DNA of 29,110 bases from the IMG/VR virus record IMGVR_UViG_3300042470_000435, positions 1-29,110 of that record; one strand, given 5' to 3'. The DNA is from a virus. This document shows positions 1 to 8,627 of this stretch, piece after piece. The notes below the pieces were generated by a model. That model worked only from the letters and a program-made list of their open reading frames with translations, did not search any database and was not told the DNA's origin. Made by a program: the position numbers and the translations under genes. How positions within the stretch are numbered: the first letter of the stretch is position 1; every line of letters starts with the position of its first letter.

Positions 1-776
1 CAGCAGTAGGGACAATGACAATTTGTAGATATAGTAGTTCATGCCATTCATCTGCTACTCACGGTTTTGTAGCTGCAGGAGGACAAAATCCAGGATTTGT
101 TTGCACAATAGAAAATTTTCCTTTTACTGCAGGGTTTAATTCTACATGTGTAGGTAATTTGGGTACTCCTGCTACTGAAGGGTATGTCGGGACTTCATCA
201 TCTACTTTTGGGTTTGTTTCTGGCGGTGGTGGCCCCCAAAGCGCAATAACTAAATTTCCATTTGCCTCAGGTGGCGTTGCTACAAGTGTCGGATCATTAA
301 CACAAGCAAGAGATTCGGGTTCTGGTCATTCTTCTTATACGCACGGGTATGACGCAGGGGGTGCGCCAGTAGGACCAACAAATAATATACAAAAATTTTC
401 ATTTCAATCTGACGCTAATGCTACTAATATAGGAACAATGTCTCCTGTAGCCAGAAGAAGTGCTGGTGGCATATCTTCTTGTATTAATGGATATGCTACA
501 GGTGGTGGATATCCTGTAAAAAGTACTATTACTAGATTTCCTTTTGCTACAGATTCAGGTGGTACTGATATATCAAATCTAGCCACTTCTAGAGAAAGAG
601 TTGCTGGATCTTCTTCAGTTACACATGGGTATTCTGCTGGTGGTAATACTTCAGGTACTGCATCTGGACCTTTTTTATCTAATGTGGAAAGATTTGCTTT
701 TTCAGCTGATACTTCTAACGCAAGTGTTGGAAGTTTATCATATGCTTCGCAAAATATAGCGGGCATGCAAGACTAA
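1..776 (+). CDS. Kelch-like propeller fibre protein 1 (5' truncated)
   Basis: The reading frame is open to the left edge: the codons before the first ATG (position 15) already encode the repeat pattern (AVGTM..CR), so the true start lies upstream, outside the window. The visible 257 residues hold the tail of one repeat and five complete ones, each with GY/GF..GG, then K/R/N-F-x-F, then VG-x-L and a basic residue. By comparison with the next four genes, about 80 residues are missing: an N-terminal anchor module and the start of blade 1. The probable role is a receptor-binding or decorating fibre protein of the virion. It ends in AGMQD-stop, and the TAA overlaps the ATG of the next paralogue (TAATG). 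The fold and role are inferred from the repeats; which anchor type it carries cannot be seen. Confidence 0.85.
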   Translation, partial: AVGTMTICRYSSSCHSSATHGFVAAGGQNPGFVCTIENFPFTAGFNSTCVGNLGTPATEGYVGTSSSTFGFVSGGGGPQSAITKFPFASGGVATSVGSLTQARDSGSGHSSYTHGYDAGGAPVGPTNNIQKFSFQSDANATNIGTMSPVARRSAGGISSCINGYATGGGYPVKSTITRFPFATDSGGTDISNLATSRERVAGSSSVTHGYSAGGNTSGTASGPFLSNVERFAFSADTSNASVGSLSYASQNIAGMQD

Positions 777-1795
777 TGGCTATTAAAATATATCCTAATA
801 GAATAGAGTTTGAAAGGTACTCGTTAGTTATAAATGAGACCGGATTCGTTGTGACCAGTAATGCTGATCCAACAAATACTAGTGCATATGGAACATTTAC
901 TGCAGCAGATACTGGAATAGGCAATACTTTTCAAGGATCATTACGAGGTTACACAACAGGTGGATTCATTCCACCGTTTTCAGCAGTTATAGATAAATTC
1001 CCTTTTGCTACAGATACAAATGCCACAAGTGTTGGTTCACTAAGTCAGTCTAGAGGTGACGTAACTGGACAATCATCTAAAATATTTGGTTATACTTCAG
1101 GGGGAGCAAATCCAGGATTTTTAAGTACAATTGATAGATTTCCTTTCGCCACTGATACTAATGCTACAAATATAGGATCTTTGTCATGTGCAAGATCATA
1201 TGCGGCTGGTCAATCTTCATTTGTAAATGGTTATACTAGTGCCGGTAGGGTTACCGCACCAGGGGGATGTGTTAGTGTAATAGATAAATTTCCCTTTACA
1301 TCAAATAATAATGCTACTAATGTAGGATCTTTGACTCAAGCAAGATGGGGACCTGCAGGAGAATCTTCGACTATAAGTGGATATTCAACTGCCGGCGCAG
1401 CACCTAGTAATTCAAATGTTATAGATAAATTTCCTTTTGCAACAGATGCTAATGCTACTAATGTTGGCACATTATATGAATCAAAAGCATATACTGGAGC
1501 AGGTCAATCATCTTCTACAGATGGTTATACTAGTGGAGGCAATGTACCAACAGGAAATTCATGTATTATAGATAGATTTCCTTTTGCAACAGATAATAAT
1601 GCAAGCTTTGTAGGTAACTTGACAAGGCAAAATAATAACATGGCCGGACAATCTTCATTAGTTTCTGGTTATACATCTGGAGGGCAACCTACAACTAACG
1701 TTATAGATAAATTTCCATTTGCGGCAAATAATAATGCAACAAACGTAGGGACTTTGACTCAATCTAGATTTTTACCAGCAGGACAGCAAGTTTAA
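776..1795 (+). CDS. Kelch-like propeller fibre protein 2 (anchor type A)
   Basis: 339 residues. Residues 1-55 form a non-repetitive anchor beginning MAIKIYPNRIEFERYSL. After it come six repeats of about 45-50 residues, each with a GYT(S/T)GG turn, a variable loop, IDKFPFATD, NATNVGSL and a basic residue, then AGQSS. The protein ends in LPAGQQV, which matches the strand that opens the next repeat, as expected for ring closure of a propeller. The repeats are the most regular of the five paralogues. The start is fixed by the TAATG overlap with the upstream stop and by the near-identical start of the gene at 2811. The likely role is a phage tail-fibre or receptor-binding head domain; this is inferred from the location in a T4-like structural region and the repeat architecture, not from a characterised homologue. 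Confidence 0.88.
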   Translation: MAIKIYPNRIEFERYSLVINETGFVVTSNADPTNTSAYGTFTAADTGIGNTFQGSLRGYTTGGFIPPFSAVIDKFPFATDTNATSVGSLSQSRGDVTGQSSKIFGYTSGGANPGFLSTIDRFPFATDTNATNIGSLSCARSYAAGQSSFVNGYTSAGRVTAPGGCVSVIDKFPFTSNNNATNVGSLTQARWGPAGESSTISGYSTAGAAPSNSNVIDKFPFATDANATNVGTLYESKAYTGAGQSSSTDGYTSGGNVPTGNSCIIDRFPFATDNNASFVGNLTRQNNNMAGQSSLVSGYTSGGQPTTNVIDKFPFAANNNATNVGTLTQSRFLPAGQQV

Positions 1796-2811
1796 TGGCT
1801 ATTATAGTTAATTCATCTAATATACAAATAGGATTGTATGTTCTATGTGAGAACAGTAGTGGATTATACTTTAGTGGTCAATTTGCTGCTACAGGATTTA
1901 ATGAATTAAGTCCAATGGCTGGAGCTATTGCTGGATTTTCATCAGCAGGATATAGTATGGCTGCTGCTGATATATCCAATAGAGTAGATAAAACTATATT
2001 TTCATCTGGTGGTAATTCTGCATGTGTTGGACAGTTATGCAATAATAGAGGTTCTTCATCAGGCCAATCTTCTTCAACACATGGATACACAAGTGGAGGA
2101 AGTAATGCTGGTCCTGTATATGTCAAATCAGATGTTATAGATAAATTCCCATTTGCCTCAGGAGGTACTGCTACAGGCGTCGGTACCTTAGCTGGTTGTG
2201 CAAGAGAAAGATCTGCTGGATCAAGTTCTACAGTAAGCGGATATGCGTCAGGTGGAGGTTTTCCAACAGTTAGTTGTATTAATAAATTTCCTTTTGCTAC
2301 TGATTCAAGCGCTCCAGTAATAGGAGGATTAGTAGCAGCAAGACAAAATCCAGCCGGATTATCGTCTTATGTATCTGGATATGTAGCAGCGGGAGGACCA
2401 CCGGCTACTAATATTATAGAAAAATTTCCTTTTGCTTCAAATAGCTCCAGTATACAAATTGGTTGTTTAACTGTGGCTAGAGATGACACTAAAAATGGTA
2501 TATCATCTAGTACAAATGGATACGTTGGTAATGGATTCGCCCCAAGTTTATCTCCAAGTACATCATGCGTTGTAGATAAATTTCCATTTGCCACTGATTC
2601 TAATGCGAGAGACGTATTAGACTTTAGCACTTTTAGAGCAGTAACTGCTGGGTTTAGTTCAACTTTAGATGGTTACTCGTCTGGTGGATTTATTTCACCT
2701 GCAGGAGATTCAGGTGTTATAGATAAATTTCCATTTGCTACAGATTCGGTAGCTGTTTGTATCGGATGCTTAAGCCAATCTAGATATTTGCCAGCAGGAC
2801 AACAAGACTAA
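1795..2811 (+). CDS. Kelch-like propeller fibre protein 3 (anchor type B)
   Basis: 338 residues. The N-terminal ~45 residues (MAIIVNSSNIQIGLYVLCE...) belong to a second anchor type, different from that of the preceding gene and shared with the gene at 3890. Six repeats follow (the first diverged, with TIFSSGG in place of the KFPFA motif), then a closing LPAGQQD. The protein is noticeably rich in cysteine for a phage fibre, with cysteines just before the VDKF/INKF strand and around the VG-x-L strand. The start is defined by the TAATG overlap with the upstream stop. The probable role is a virion receptor-binding or decorating protein. The different anchor suggests it may attach to a different partner from its neighbours, but this is inference. 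Confidence 0.87.
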   Translation: MAIIVNSSNIQIGLYVLCENSSGLYFSGQFAATGFNELSPMAGAIAGFSSAGYSMAAADISNRVDKTIFSSGGNSACVGQLCNNRGSSSGQSSSTHGYTSGGSNAGPVYVKSDVIDKFPFASGGTATGVGTLAGCARERSAGSSSTVSGYASGGGFPTVSCINKFPFATDSSAPVIGGLVAARQNPAGLSSYVSGYVAAGGPPATNIIEKFPFASNSSSIQIGCLTVARDDTKNGISSSTNGYVGNGFAPSLSPSTSCVVDKFPFATDSNARDVLDFSTFRAVTAGFSSTLDGYSSGGFISPAGDSGVIDKFPFATDSVAVCIGCLSQSRYLPAGQQD

Positions 2812-3890
2812 TGGCTATCAAAATATATCCTAATAGAATAGAGTTTGAAAGATACTCACTTATTATTGGATGCAATGGTCTATTTGTAAGTAGTAACGCA
2901 GATTTATCTAATACTTCAGCATATGCTTGTTTAACATTTCCTGATAGAACATTTGGATCTGCTTTTCAAGGAACTATAGCTGGATACTCTATAGGGGGAT
3001 CTATTACTCCTGGTGCTGGTAATGCTACTACTTTTATAGAAAAGTTTTCTTTCACTTCTCCGGTTGCAGGCGCATCTGTTGGTTCTTTGACAAGTTGTGC
3101 CAAGTCATTCGCCAGTACATCTCAATCTTCAGAAATAAGTGGATATGCTTCGGGTGGTAGTACAGGAGCTCCGGTTTCTTTTCTTATTTCTAGAATAGAA
3201 AAATTTCCTTTTGCCTCGTTTACTACTGCTATATGTATTGGAAGTATTGTGACTGCAAGATATTTTAATGCCGGGCAATCGTCATCAGTTCATGGTTACA
3301 CTACCGGAGGTTATACTACTCCGCCGACAGCAATATACAATACTATGGAAAAATTTCCTTTTGCTAATAATGGCAGCTCTGTATCAATAGGAACTTTAGG
3401 GTTATGTGTTGCAGGAGGAGCAGGTATTTCTTCATCTGTAAATGGATATACTGCAGCAGGTTATATGGTGCCAGGATCAGCGTATGGTTGCAGAATTGAT
3501 AAATTTCCTTTTGCTGTGGATACAAGTTCTATTTCTGTAGGTAGTATAACTAGCAATAGAAATACAGCTGCTGGTATATCTTCAGCAATAGATGGATATG
3601 TTAGTGGAGGATTGTTATCAACTCCTACCTTTATAAACACAGTTAGTATAGATAAATTTGCATTTGCTTCAGATGTAAATAGTGCATGTGTTGGGTCATT
3701 GCTATATTGTACATCTTGGTCATCTGCTCAATCATCTACTTCTGATGGTTTTAATTCTGGAGGATTTAAAGATCCTGGAAGTGTGAGAATTGGTGATATC
3801 CAAAAGTTTCCGTTTTCTTCTGTGGGTACCGCTACAAGTATTGGATGTTTAGCACAGGCAAGAGCAGAAATAACTGGAGCTCAAGATTAA
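2811..3890 (+). CDS. Kelch-like propeller fibre protein 4 (anchor type A)
   Basis: 359 residues. The start repeats anchor A: the first ~17 residues are identical to those of the gene at 776 and the DNA is nearly identical, whereas the six following repeats have diverged strongly. The repeats keep GY..GG, (I/M)(D/E)KFPFA and (V/I)GS(L/I). Several carry longer loops with proline after GG. The cysteine content is high (for example ACVGSLLYC). The C-terminus ITGAQD matches the propeller-closing motif. The stop overlaps the next ATG as TAATG. The role as a fibre or receptor-binding subunit is inferred from context and repeat pattern. Confidence 0.87.
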   Translation: MAIKIYPNRIEFERYSLIIGCNGLFVSSNADLSNTSAYACLTFPDRTFGSAFQGTIAGYSIGGSITPGAGNATTFIEKFSFTSPVAGASVGSLTSCAKSFASTSQSSEISGYASGGSTGAPVSFLISRIEKFPFASFTTAICIGSIVTARYFNAGQSSSVHGYTTGGYTTPPTAIYNTMEKFPFANNGSSVSIGTLGLCVAGGAGISSSVNGYTAAGYMVPGSAYGCRIDKFPFAVDTSSISVGSITSNRNTAAGISSAIDGYVSGGLLSTPTFINTVSIDKFAFASDVNSACVGSLLYCTSWSSAQSSTSDGFNSGGFKDPGSVRIGDIQKFPFSSVGTATSIGCLAQARAEITGAQD

Positions 3891-4921
3891 TGGCTATTAT
3901 AGTTAATCCATCAAATGTTCAAATAGGATTATATGTCCTATGTGAAACTTCTACTGGTATTTGTTTTACTGGTTCTGCAAGAGCACTAAAATTTAATGAT
4001 TCGTCTCCTTTGTGGGGAGCTAATTTTGGATATGCATCAGGTGGTAGATGCGATGGTCCATCAAGCACTTGTATGTTTACACAAATAGATAAATTCCCAT
4101 TTGCTACAGATACAAACGCAGTAGAAGCGGGTAATTTAGCATCATTTGGTCGACATGGAACTGCTGGTGTATCATCACAAGTTAATGGTTATGTCATTGC
4201 TGGATATGGAGGAAATCCTGTACCAACATCGGCGCATAGAAGTTGTATAGAAAGATTTCCATTCACTGCTTCATTTACAACTACTTCTAATGTTGGTAAT
4301 TTAACGGATGCAGGTAGATATGGTGTTGCCGGAGCATCGTCTCCTGTTAGTGGATATGCTATGGGTGGTTTACGACAAGGAACTAGATATTCTTGTATTG
4401 AAAAATTTTTATTTACTGCAGAGTCATCAGTAAGTAATATAGGTAGTTTAACTAATGCTTTATCATATACTGCAGGTATATCTTCATTGGAACATGGATA
4501 TGCTGCTGGTGCCAGTACACCGACCACATATTTAGGTTGTATAGACAAATTTCCATTTTCTACAAATTCTGGTAAAGTTATGATGGGGGTGTTAACTAAT
4601 ACTTTAGCAGTTGGGGCAGGAGCTTCTTCATCTATTTCCGGTTATCATGTAGGAGGAGCAACTCCTACCACAAAATGTTCAACAATACAAAAATTTCCTT
4701 TTGCTACTGATAGCTCAGCAACAAATATTGGTAATTTATTAGCAGCTTTGGACAACTCTACAGGAATATCTTCAAATCAATCTGGGTATACTGCAGGGGG
4801 CGCTACTACTGTTGTAATAAACAATATAGGCAAATTTCCTTTTGCGTCTGAAATATGCTCAACTAATATAGGAACTCTATCTACTACATGTAGATATCAA
4901 CCCTCCGGGACGCAAGATTAG
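3890..4921 (+). CDS. Kelch-like propeller fibre protein 5 (anchor type B)
   Basis: 343 residues starting at MAIIVNPSNVQIGLYVLCE. An in-frame ATG 45 bases upstream exists, but it lies inside the previous gene, and the homologous start at 1795 plus the TAATG junction argue for 3890. The anchor is type B, followed by six kelch-like repeats (GY..GG, I(D/E)KFPF, (N/V)(V/I)GNL) and the closing SGTQD. Cysteines occur repeatedly before the I(D/E)KF strand (SCIERF, SCIEKF, GCIDKF). This is the last member of the propeller array. The TAG stop is followed by a 38-base gap with a candidate late promoter, so a transcription unit boundary is plausible here. The function is inferred: a phage adhesin or decorating protein. 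Confidence 0.87.
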   Translation: MAIIVNPSNVQIGLYVLCETSTGICFTGSARALKFNDSSPLWGANFGYASGGRCDGPSSTCMFTQIDKFPFATDTNAVEAGNLASFGRHGTAGVSSQVNGYVIAGYGGNPVPTSAHRSCIERFPFTASFTTTSNVGNLTDAGRYGVAGASSPVSGYAMGGLRQGTRYSCIEKFLFTAESSVSNIGSLTNALSYTAGISSLEHGYAAGASTPTTYLGCIDKFPFSTNSGKVMMGVLTNTLAVGAGASSSISGYHVGGATPTTKCSTIQKFPFATDSSATNIGNLLAALDNSTGISSNQSGYTAGGATTVVINNIGKFPFASEICSTNIGTLSTTCRYQPSGTQD

Positions 4922-4932
4922 CCAAAACATAC

Positions 4933-4940
4933 TATAAATT
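4933..4940 (+). promoter_or_regulatory. Candidate T4-type late promoter (TATAAATT)
   Basis: TATAAATT differs at one base from the T4 late promoter element TATAAATA. It lies in the 38-base gap after the propeller array, 20 bases before the stem-protein ATG. Transcription would start about 6 bases downstream of the element, leaving a very short leader. The gap placement supports it; the mismatch and AT-rich context lower confidence. Confidence 0.45.
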
Positions 4941-4959
4941 AGGAATAATAAATAATAGA

Positions 4960-6528
4960 ATGCCTACAAGAACAAGATATATTGCTGACTTTATAGTATC
5001 TAGCAATGATATTGCTAATGGCACCATTACCTTTAGTGATCTTGGACTAGTATATACTAGCAACATCACAGAGAATACTAATTTATTCTTCACAAATACA
5101 AGAGCCAGAACAGCGATTTCTGTAACTGGTTCTGGTTCATATGATAACAGTACCGGTATTATTACAATCACTGGTGGTGTTTCAAGTGTCAACGGTGCTA
5201 ATGGAGCAGTTGTTTTAACTACTGCTAACATTGCAGAACAATCAAATCTATATTATACTAATAATAGAGTATATTCAAACGTTATTTCCATATTACCAAA
5301 TTATACTGGTAATGTTGGCGGTAATTTAGTTGGATCAGATTCCAATACTTTAATTATTGCTGGTAGTTATAATTATTCGTTTTTAAATACTGGTGAATTA
5401 CAAATACCAGTATTAAGAGCAAATGTAGTATATGCAAATACTGTAGGATTTACTACAAGTAATATTACTGAAGGTACAAATCTATATTATACGAATGCGA
5501 GAGCTCGCACTGCTATAACAGTTACCGGTTCAGGTTCTTACGATAATAGTACAGGTGTTATCACTATTACCGGCGGTGTTTCAAGTGTTAATGGAGCCAA
5601 CGGTACGGTTGTTTTAACTACTGCTAATATTGCAGAACAATCAAATTTATATTATACAAATGCTCGTGTTAGAACAGCAATTAGCGTTTCTGGTAATTTA
5701 ATCACATATAATAATACAACAGGTGTAATTACTATTACGGCTGATAATGTAGCAAATGTAAATAAATTTTATTATACAGCCACAAGCAATCAGACAATAT
5801 TTGCCGGTGCTGATGATAATGGTAGAATATTATCATTATTAAAACCAAGTGATGTGTACGTATTTTTAAATGGTGTTTTACTTGTTCCAACAATTGATTA
5901 TTCTGCTAATTCTTCAGCAGTTGTATTTACAGAAAACGTAGCAGCAAGTAGTAACGTTGTTTTTGTAGATACGTTTGTATCAGTAGGACCATTAGCTACT
6001 GCCAATATACATAGATATACTTACAATTCAACAGAAGGACAAACAGTATTTTCTGGTGCTGATAGAGACGGGCAAACATTGTTCTTAGATGTGCCAGGAT
6101 CAGCATATGTATATTTAAATGGTATATTATTAACGTCAAATAATGATTACAACGCATACACTACTAATGTAACATTTACTACAGGTGTATCGGCTAATAG
6201 TACAATTACTGTTATTGATGCCTTATTACAAGCAGGTGGATACGCTTCTGAAGCATTTGTTACTCAACAAATTACTAATCTAATTGATGCTGCACCTGGC
6301 GCACTTGATACTTTAAATGAACTTGCAGCTGCTCTAGGGGATGATGCTAATTTTAGTACTACTGTATTAACTAGTTTATCTAATAAAGCAAATGTATCTC
6401 AGTTAACCACTGCAAATGTTACTGAATTAACTAATCTATACTATACTAATGCAAGAGTATATTCTAATGTTACAGCGATTGGATATTCAACGGCAGCAAA
6501 AACATATGCATTTACTAGAATTTTTTAA
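4960..6528 (+). CDS. Tail-fibre stem protein with tandem beta repeats
   Basis: 522 residues. Residues 1-45 form a module (RYIADFIVSSNDIANG...) that recurs at 8628 and, in variant form, 10875. Residues ~46-110 and ~165-260 contain repeats of LYYTNARARTAI, TGSGSYDNSTG(I/V)ITITGG and VSSVNGANG-VVLTTANIAEQ, a pattern I know from marine myophage fibre proteins. Residues ~269-338 and ~351-420 are two copies of a beta domain with YV(F/Y)LNG(V/I)LL and a following DY. Residues ~430-480 (IDAAPGALDTLNELAAALG) match a common phage fibre segment. The protein ends KTYAFTRIF, a tag also seen on the other stems. It is the first gene of cassette 1 and the longest stem. It probably forms a trimeric fibre shaft; this is inferred. 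Confidence 0.85.
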   Translation: MPTRTRYIADFIVSSNDIANGTITFSDLGLVYTSNITENTNLFFTNTRARTAISVTGSGSYDNSTGIITITGGVSSVNGANGAVVLTTANIAEQSNLYYTNNRVYSNVISILPNYTGNVGGNLVGSDSNTLIIAGSYNYSFLNTGELQIPVLRANVVYANTVGFTTSNITEGTNLYYTNARARTAITVTGSGSYDNSTGVITITGGVSSVNGANGTVVLTTANIAEQSNLYYTNARVRTAISVSGNLITYNNTTGVITITADNVANVNKFYYTATSNQTIFAGADDNGRILSLLKPSDVYVFLNGVLLVPTIDYSANSSAVVFTENVAASSNVVFVDTFVSVGPLATANIHRYTYNSTEGQTVFSGADRDGQTLFLDVPGSAYVYLNGILLTSNNDYNAYTTNVTFTTGVSANSTITVIDALLQAGGYASEAFVTQQITNLIDAAPGALDTLNELAAALGDDANFSTTVLTSLSNKANVSQLTTANVTELTNLYYTNARVYSNVTAIGYSTAAKTYAFTRIF

Positions 6529-6540
6529 CGGATAATAAAA

Positions 6541-6900
6541 ATGGCATTACCTAATTTATTAACAGCTACAATAATCACTGGTAGAACTGCTTATGCTAAT
6601 GTGACTACTGCCACATCTAATGTGTTAGTGAATCCGGCAAGTTCTGGTAATTCTTTTAGAATTGTTAATATTATGGCAGCAAGTATTGATACTAGTAATA
6701 CAGGAAATATAACCGCAAGTGTTTTAAGATCAGGTGTGTCTAATTATCTTGGGTTTGGATTATCTATTCCTTCTCGTGCTACACTTATTTTATTGGGTAA
6801 GGAAAATCCAGTTACACTTGAAGAAGGTGATGCTTTACAAATGTCTGCCGATGCTAATAGCAGAATATGGGCTACAATTACATATGAGGACATTAGATGA
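6541..6900 (+). CDS. Small ~120-residue beta-rich virion protein, cassette copy 1
   Basis: 119 residues, paralogous to the products at 8820 and 11367. Shared features are a start like M-A-x-P-N-L, a hydrophobic centre, a segment (L/I)S/N(I/V)P-x-x-(A/S)TL, then (T/Y)LEE(G/N)D-x-L, alternating Ala/Ser and a C-terminal SYxxIR-type end. There is no signal peptide or membrane segment. The family is one I associate with marine T4-like phage structural regions, but I do not know a defined function. Its fixed position between a stem protein and a glycine-rich adhesin suggests an adaptor or a small fibre subunit. Its last four bases overlap the next gene (ATGA), so the two are probably translationally coupled. 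Confidence 0.8.
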   Translation: MALPNLLTATIITGRTAYANVTTATSNVLVNPASSGNSFRIVNIMAASIDTSNTGNITASVLRSGVSNYLGFGLSIPSRATLILLGKENPVTLEEGDALQMSADANSRIWATITYEDIR

Positions 6901-8618
6901 GACCTTATGGTAGTTTAATTGGTGCGTACAGAGTATCTACAACTACTGCTGCTACTGGGGTATGGACATCTACCGAACATCATGCGTTATCTTTACAAAG
7001 AATTTTTCCAGTTTACAGTGCAGGTTACTATGTAGTGCAAACCTTTTTGGCAAGCGGTACTTGGACCGCTCCAACAGGTGTAACTGAAGTAGAATATTTA
7101 GTAGTAGGCGGTGGGGGCTCAGGGGGAAATGACAGATCAGGAGGAGGAGGAGCAGGTGGTTTCATAACTGGAACTGGGTATAACGTTACAGCTGGAAACA
7201 CATACACAGTAACGGTAGGTGCGGGAGGAACTGGCGCACTTAATAATGTGTCTAGTCTAAACGGTAATAATGGAAATTTTTCTAGTTGGAATTCTTATGC
7301 TGTAGGTGGGTCTACTATACAATCAGCCGGCGGGGGATTTGGAAACGGAGGAGGTTCGAATCCTAATGCTAATGGGGGGTCTGGGGGATCTGGCGGTGGA
7401 GGATACGCTCCAAATGGATCAGGTGGTATTGGTAATATCCCATCAATAACCCCATCTCAAGGAAATAATGGGGGAGCTTCACCTAGTGCTATTCCTAATT
7501 ATGGCGCAGGTGGCGGAGGTGGGGCAGGGGGTGTAGGTGGAGCTGGTACTAGCACCACTGGCGGCGCAGGGGGTATTGGTGCTAATAGTACTATCAGCGG
7601 GTACTCAGTTACCTATGCTGGAGGAGGCGGCGGAGGTTTATTTAATAATGGGGGTACGGTGGGTACTGGTGGCCTCGGTGGAGGCGGTAACGGAGGACCA
7701 GGCAGTCCCCAAGGGACAGCTCCTCCATTCTCACCGTCAATGAATGGCACACCAAATACCGGCGGAGGTGGCGGAGGTGGCGGAACAGAAGGGGGCAGCC
7801 CTTATAGTAAAACTGGAGGTGGATCAGGCGGCTCCGGTATCGTAATACTTAAATATTTAGTGCCAAGACAGTCAATACTTACATTTAAATCTACATCTTC
7901 ATTTATTGTTCCGACTGGTGTAACAAGTATGGATTATCTTATAGTTGCCGGAGGGGGATCTGGAGGTGGTTATGGAGGAGGTGGTGCTGGGGGTTTAAGG
8001 CTTGCTACAGGAGTATCAGTCACTGCTGGTAATACTTACGTTGTTACAGTGGGTGCAGGTGGCACTTATTCAGCTGCAAAAGGATCTAATTCATCTATAT
8101 TTGGCGCTGCTTTGATAGAAAGCCCAACGGGGGCTGGTGCTAATACTATTGTAGCAAGTGGAGGAGGATATGGGGGAGGACAAACTGAAATAGGTGGTGT
8201 CACTGCATCATCTGGAGGTTCAGGCGGGGGCGGAGGATATGGTCCTAATAATAGTGCAGGAACAGGTAACATTCCTAATACTTCACCTTCTCAAGGCAAT
8301 AGTGGAGGAACTGGTGCACCAAGTAATCCTACAGCCGGCTCAGGGGGCGGCGGAGGCGGTGCAGGGGAAGCTGGATTTTCTTCAGTTTCACCTTATGGAA
8401 ATGCGGGTAGAGGAGGTAATGGTATATACTCTACAATATCTGGTTCAAATGTGGCATACGCTGGAGGCGGTGGCGGAACTGGCACTTCAACTAATGGTGC
8501 AGGTGGTGCAGGTGGTGGGGCTACTTCCCCAAGCGCTGGTACTACAAATACTGGAGGAGGGGGAAGTGGAGTAACATCAGGTGGTTCTGGTATCGTTATA
8601 ATCAAGTTTAATCAATAA
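6897..8618 (+). CDS. Glycine-rich adhesin, two modules
   Basis: 573 residues. The N-terminal ~43 residues contain ATGVWT..., a short segment shared by all four glycine-rich adhesins here, probably for attachment. Two modules follow (about 44-325 and 326-573). Each opens with a beta segment (ASGTWTAPTGVTEVEYLVV, then STSSFIVPTGV), runs through long GGG/GGAGG stretches with T(A)GNTY-VTVGAGG and PSQGN-GG, and closes with GSGIVI(L/I)K. Runs of glycine like this can form packed polyglycine-II helices, as in the gp38-type adhesin of phage S16; that comparison is by composition only. The stop codon follows FNQ. The likely role is host receptor binding at the fibre tip. Confidence 0.83.
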   Translation: MRPYGSLIGAYRVSTTTAATGVWTSTEHHALSLQRIFPVYSAGYYVVQTFLASGTWTAPTGVTEVEYLVVGGGGSGGNDRSGGGGAGGFITGTGYNVTAGNTYTVTVGAGGTGALNNVSSLNGNNGNFSSWNSYAVGGSTIQSAGGGFGNGGGSNPNANGGSGGSGGGGYAPNGSGGIGNIPSITPSQGNNGGASPSAIPNYGAGGGGGAGGVGGAGTSTTGGAGGIGANSTISGYSVTYAGGGGGGLFNNGGTVGTGGLGGGGNGGPGSPQGTAPPFSPSMNGTPNTGGGGGGGGTEGGSPYSKTGGGSGGSGIVILKYLVPRQSILTFKSTSSFIVPTGVTSMDYLIVAGGGSGGGYGGGGAGGLRLATGVSVTAGNTYVVTVGAGGTYSAAKGSNSSIFGAALIESPTGAGANTIVASGGGYGGGQTEIGGVTASSGGSGGGGGYGPNNSAGTGNIPNTSPSQGNSGGTGAPSNPTAGSGGGGGGAGEAGFSSVSPYGNAGRGGNGIYSTISGSNVAYAGGGGGTGTSTNGAGGAGGGATSPSAGTTNTGGGGSGVTSGGSGIVIIKFNQ

Positions 8619-8627
8619 ATAACAAAA

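Larger units (their letters stand above)
776..4921 (+). repeat. Duplicated two-gene (A-B) propeller unit
   Basis: The A-B gene pair at 776-2810 (start-to-start spacing 2035 bases) is repeated at 2811-4921. The first ~50 bases of both A genes, and of both B genes, are nearly identical, while the propeller-coding parts have drifted. Each gene also contains six imperfect repeats of about 140-160 bases. This pattern fits duplication of a gene pair followed by divergence of the receptor-facing part. Confidence 0.75.

Noticed and set aside
3845-3889. Extended start of propeller protein 5 at 3845
   Set aside because: The extra 15 residues come from out-of-frame reading of the upstream gene's end; the paralogue at 1795 starts at the equivalent of 3890.
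1-4921. CRISPR-like repeat array
   Set aside because: The repeats are imperfect, in coding frame and protein-level (KFPFA), with no uniform direct repeat or spacer lengths.
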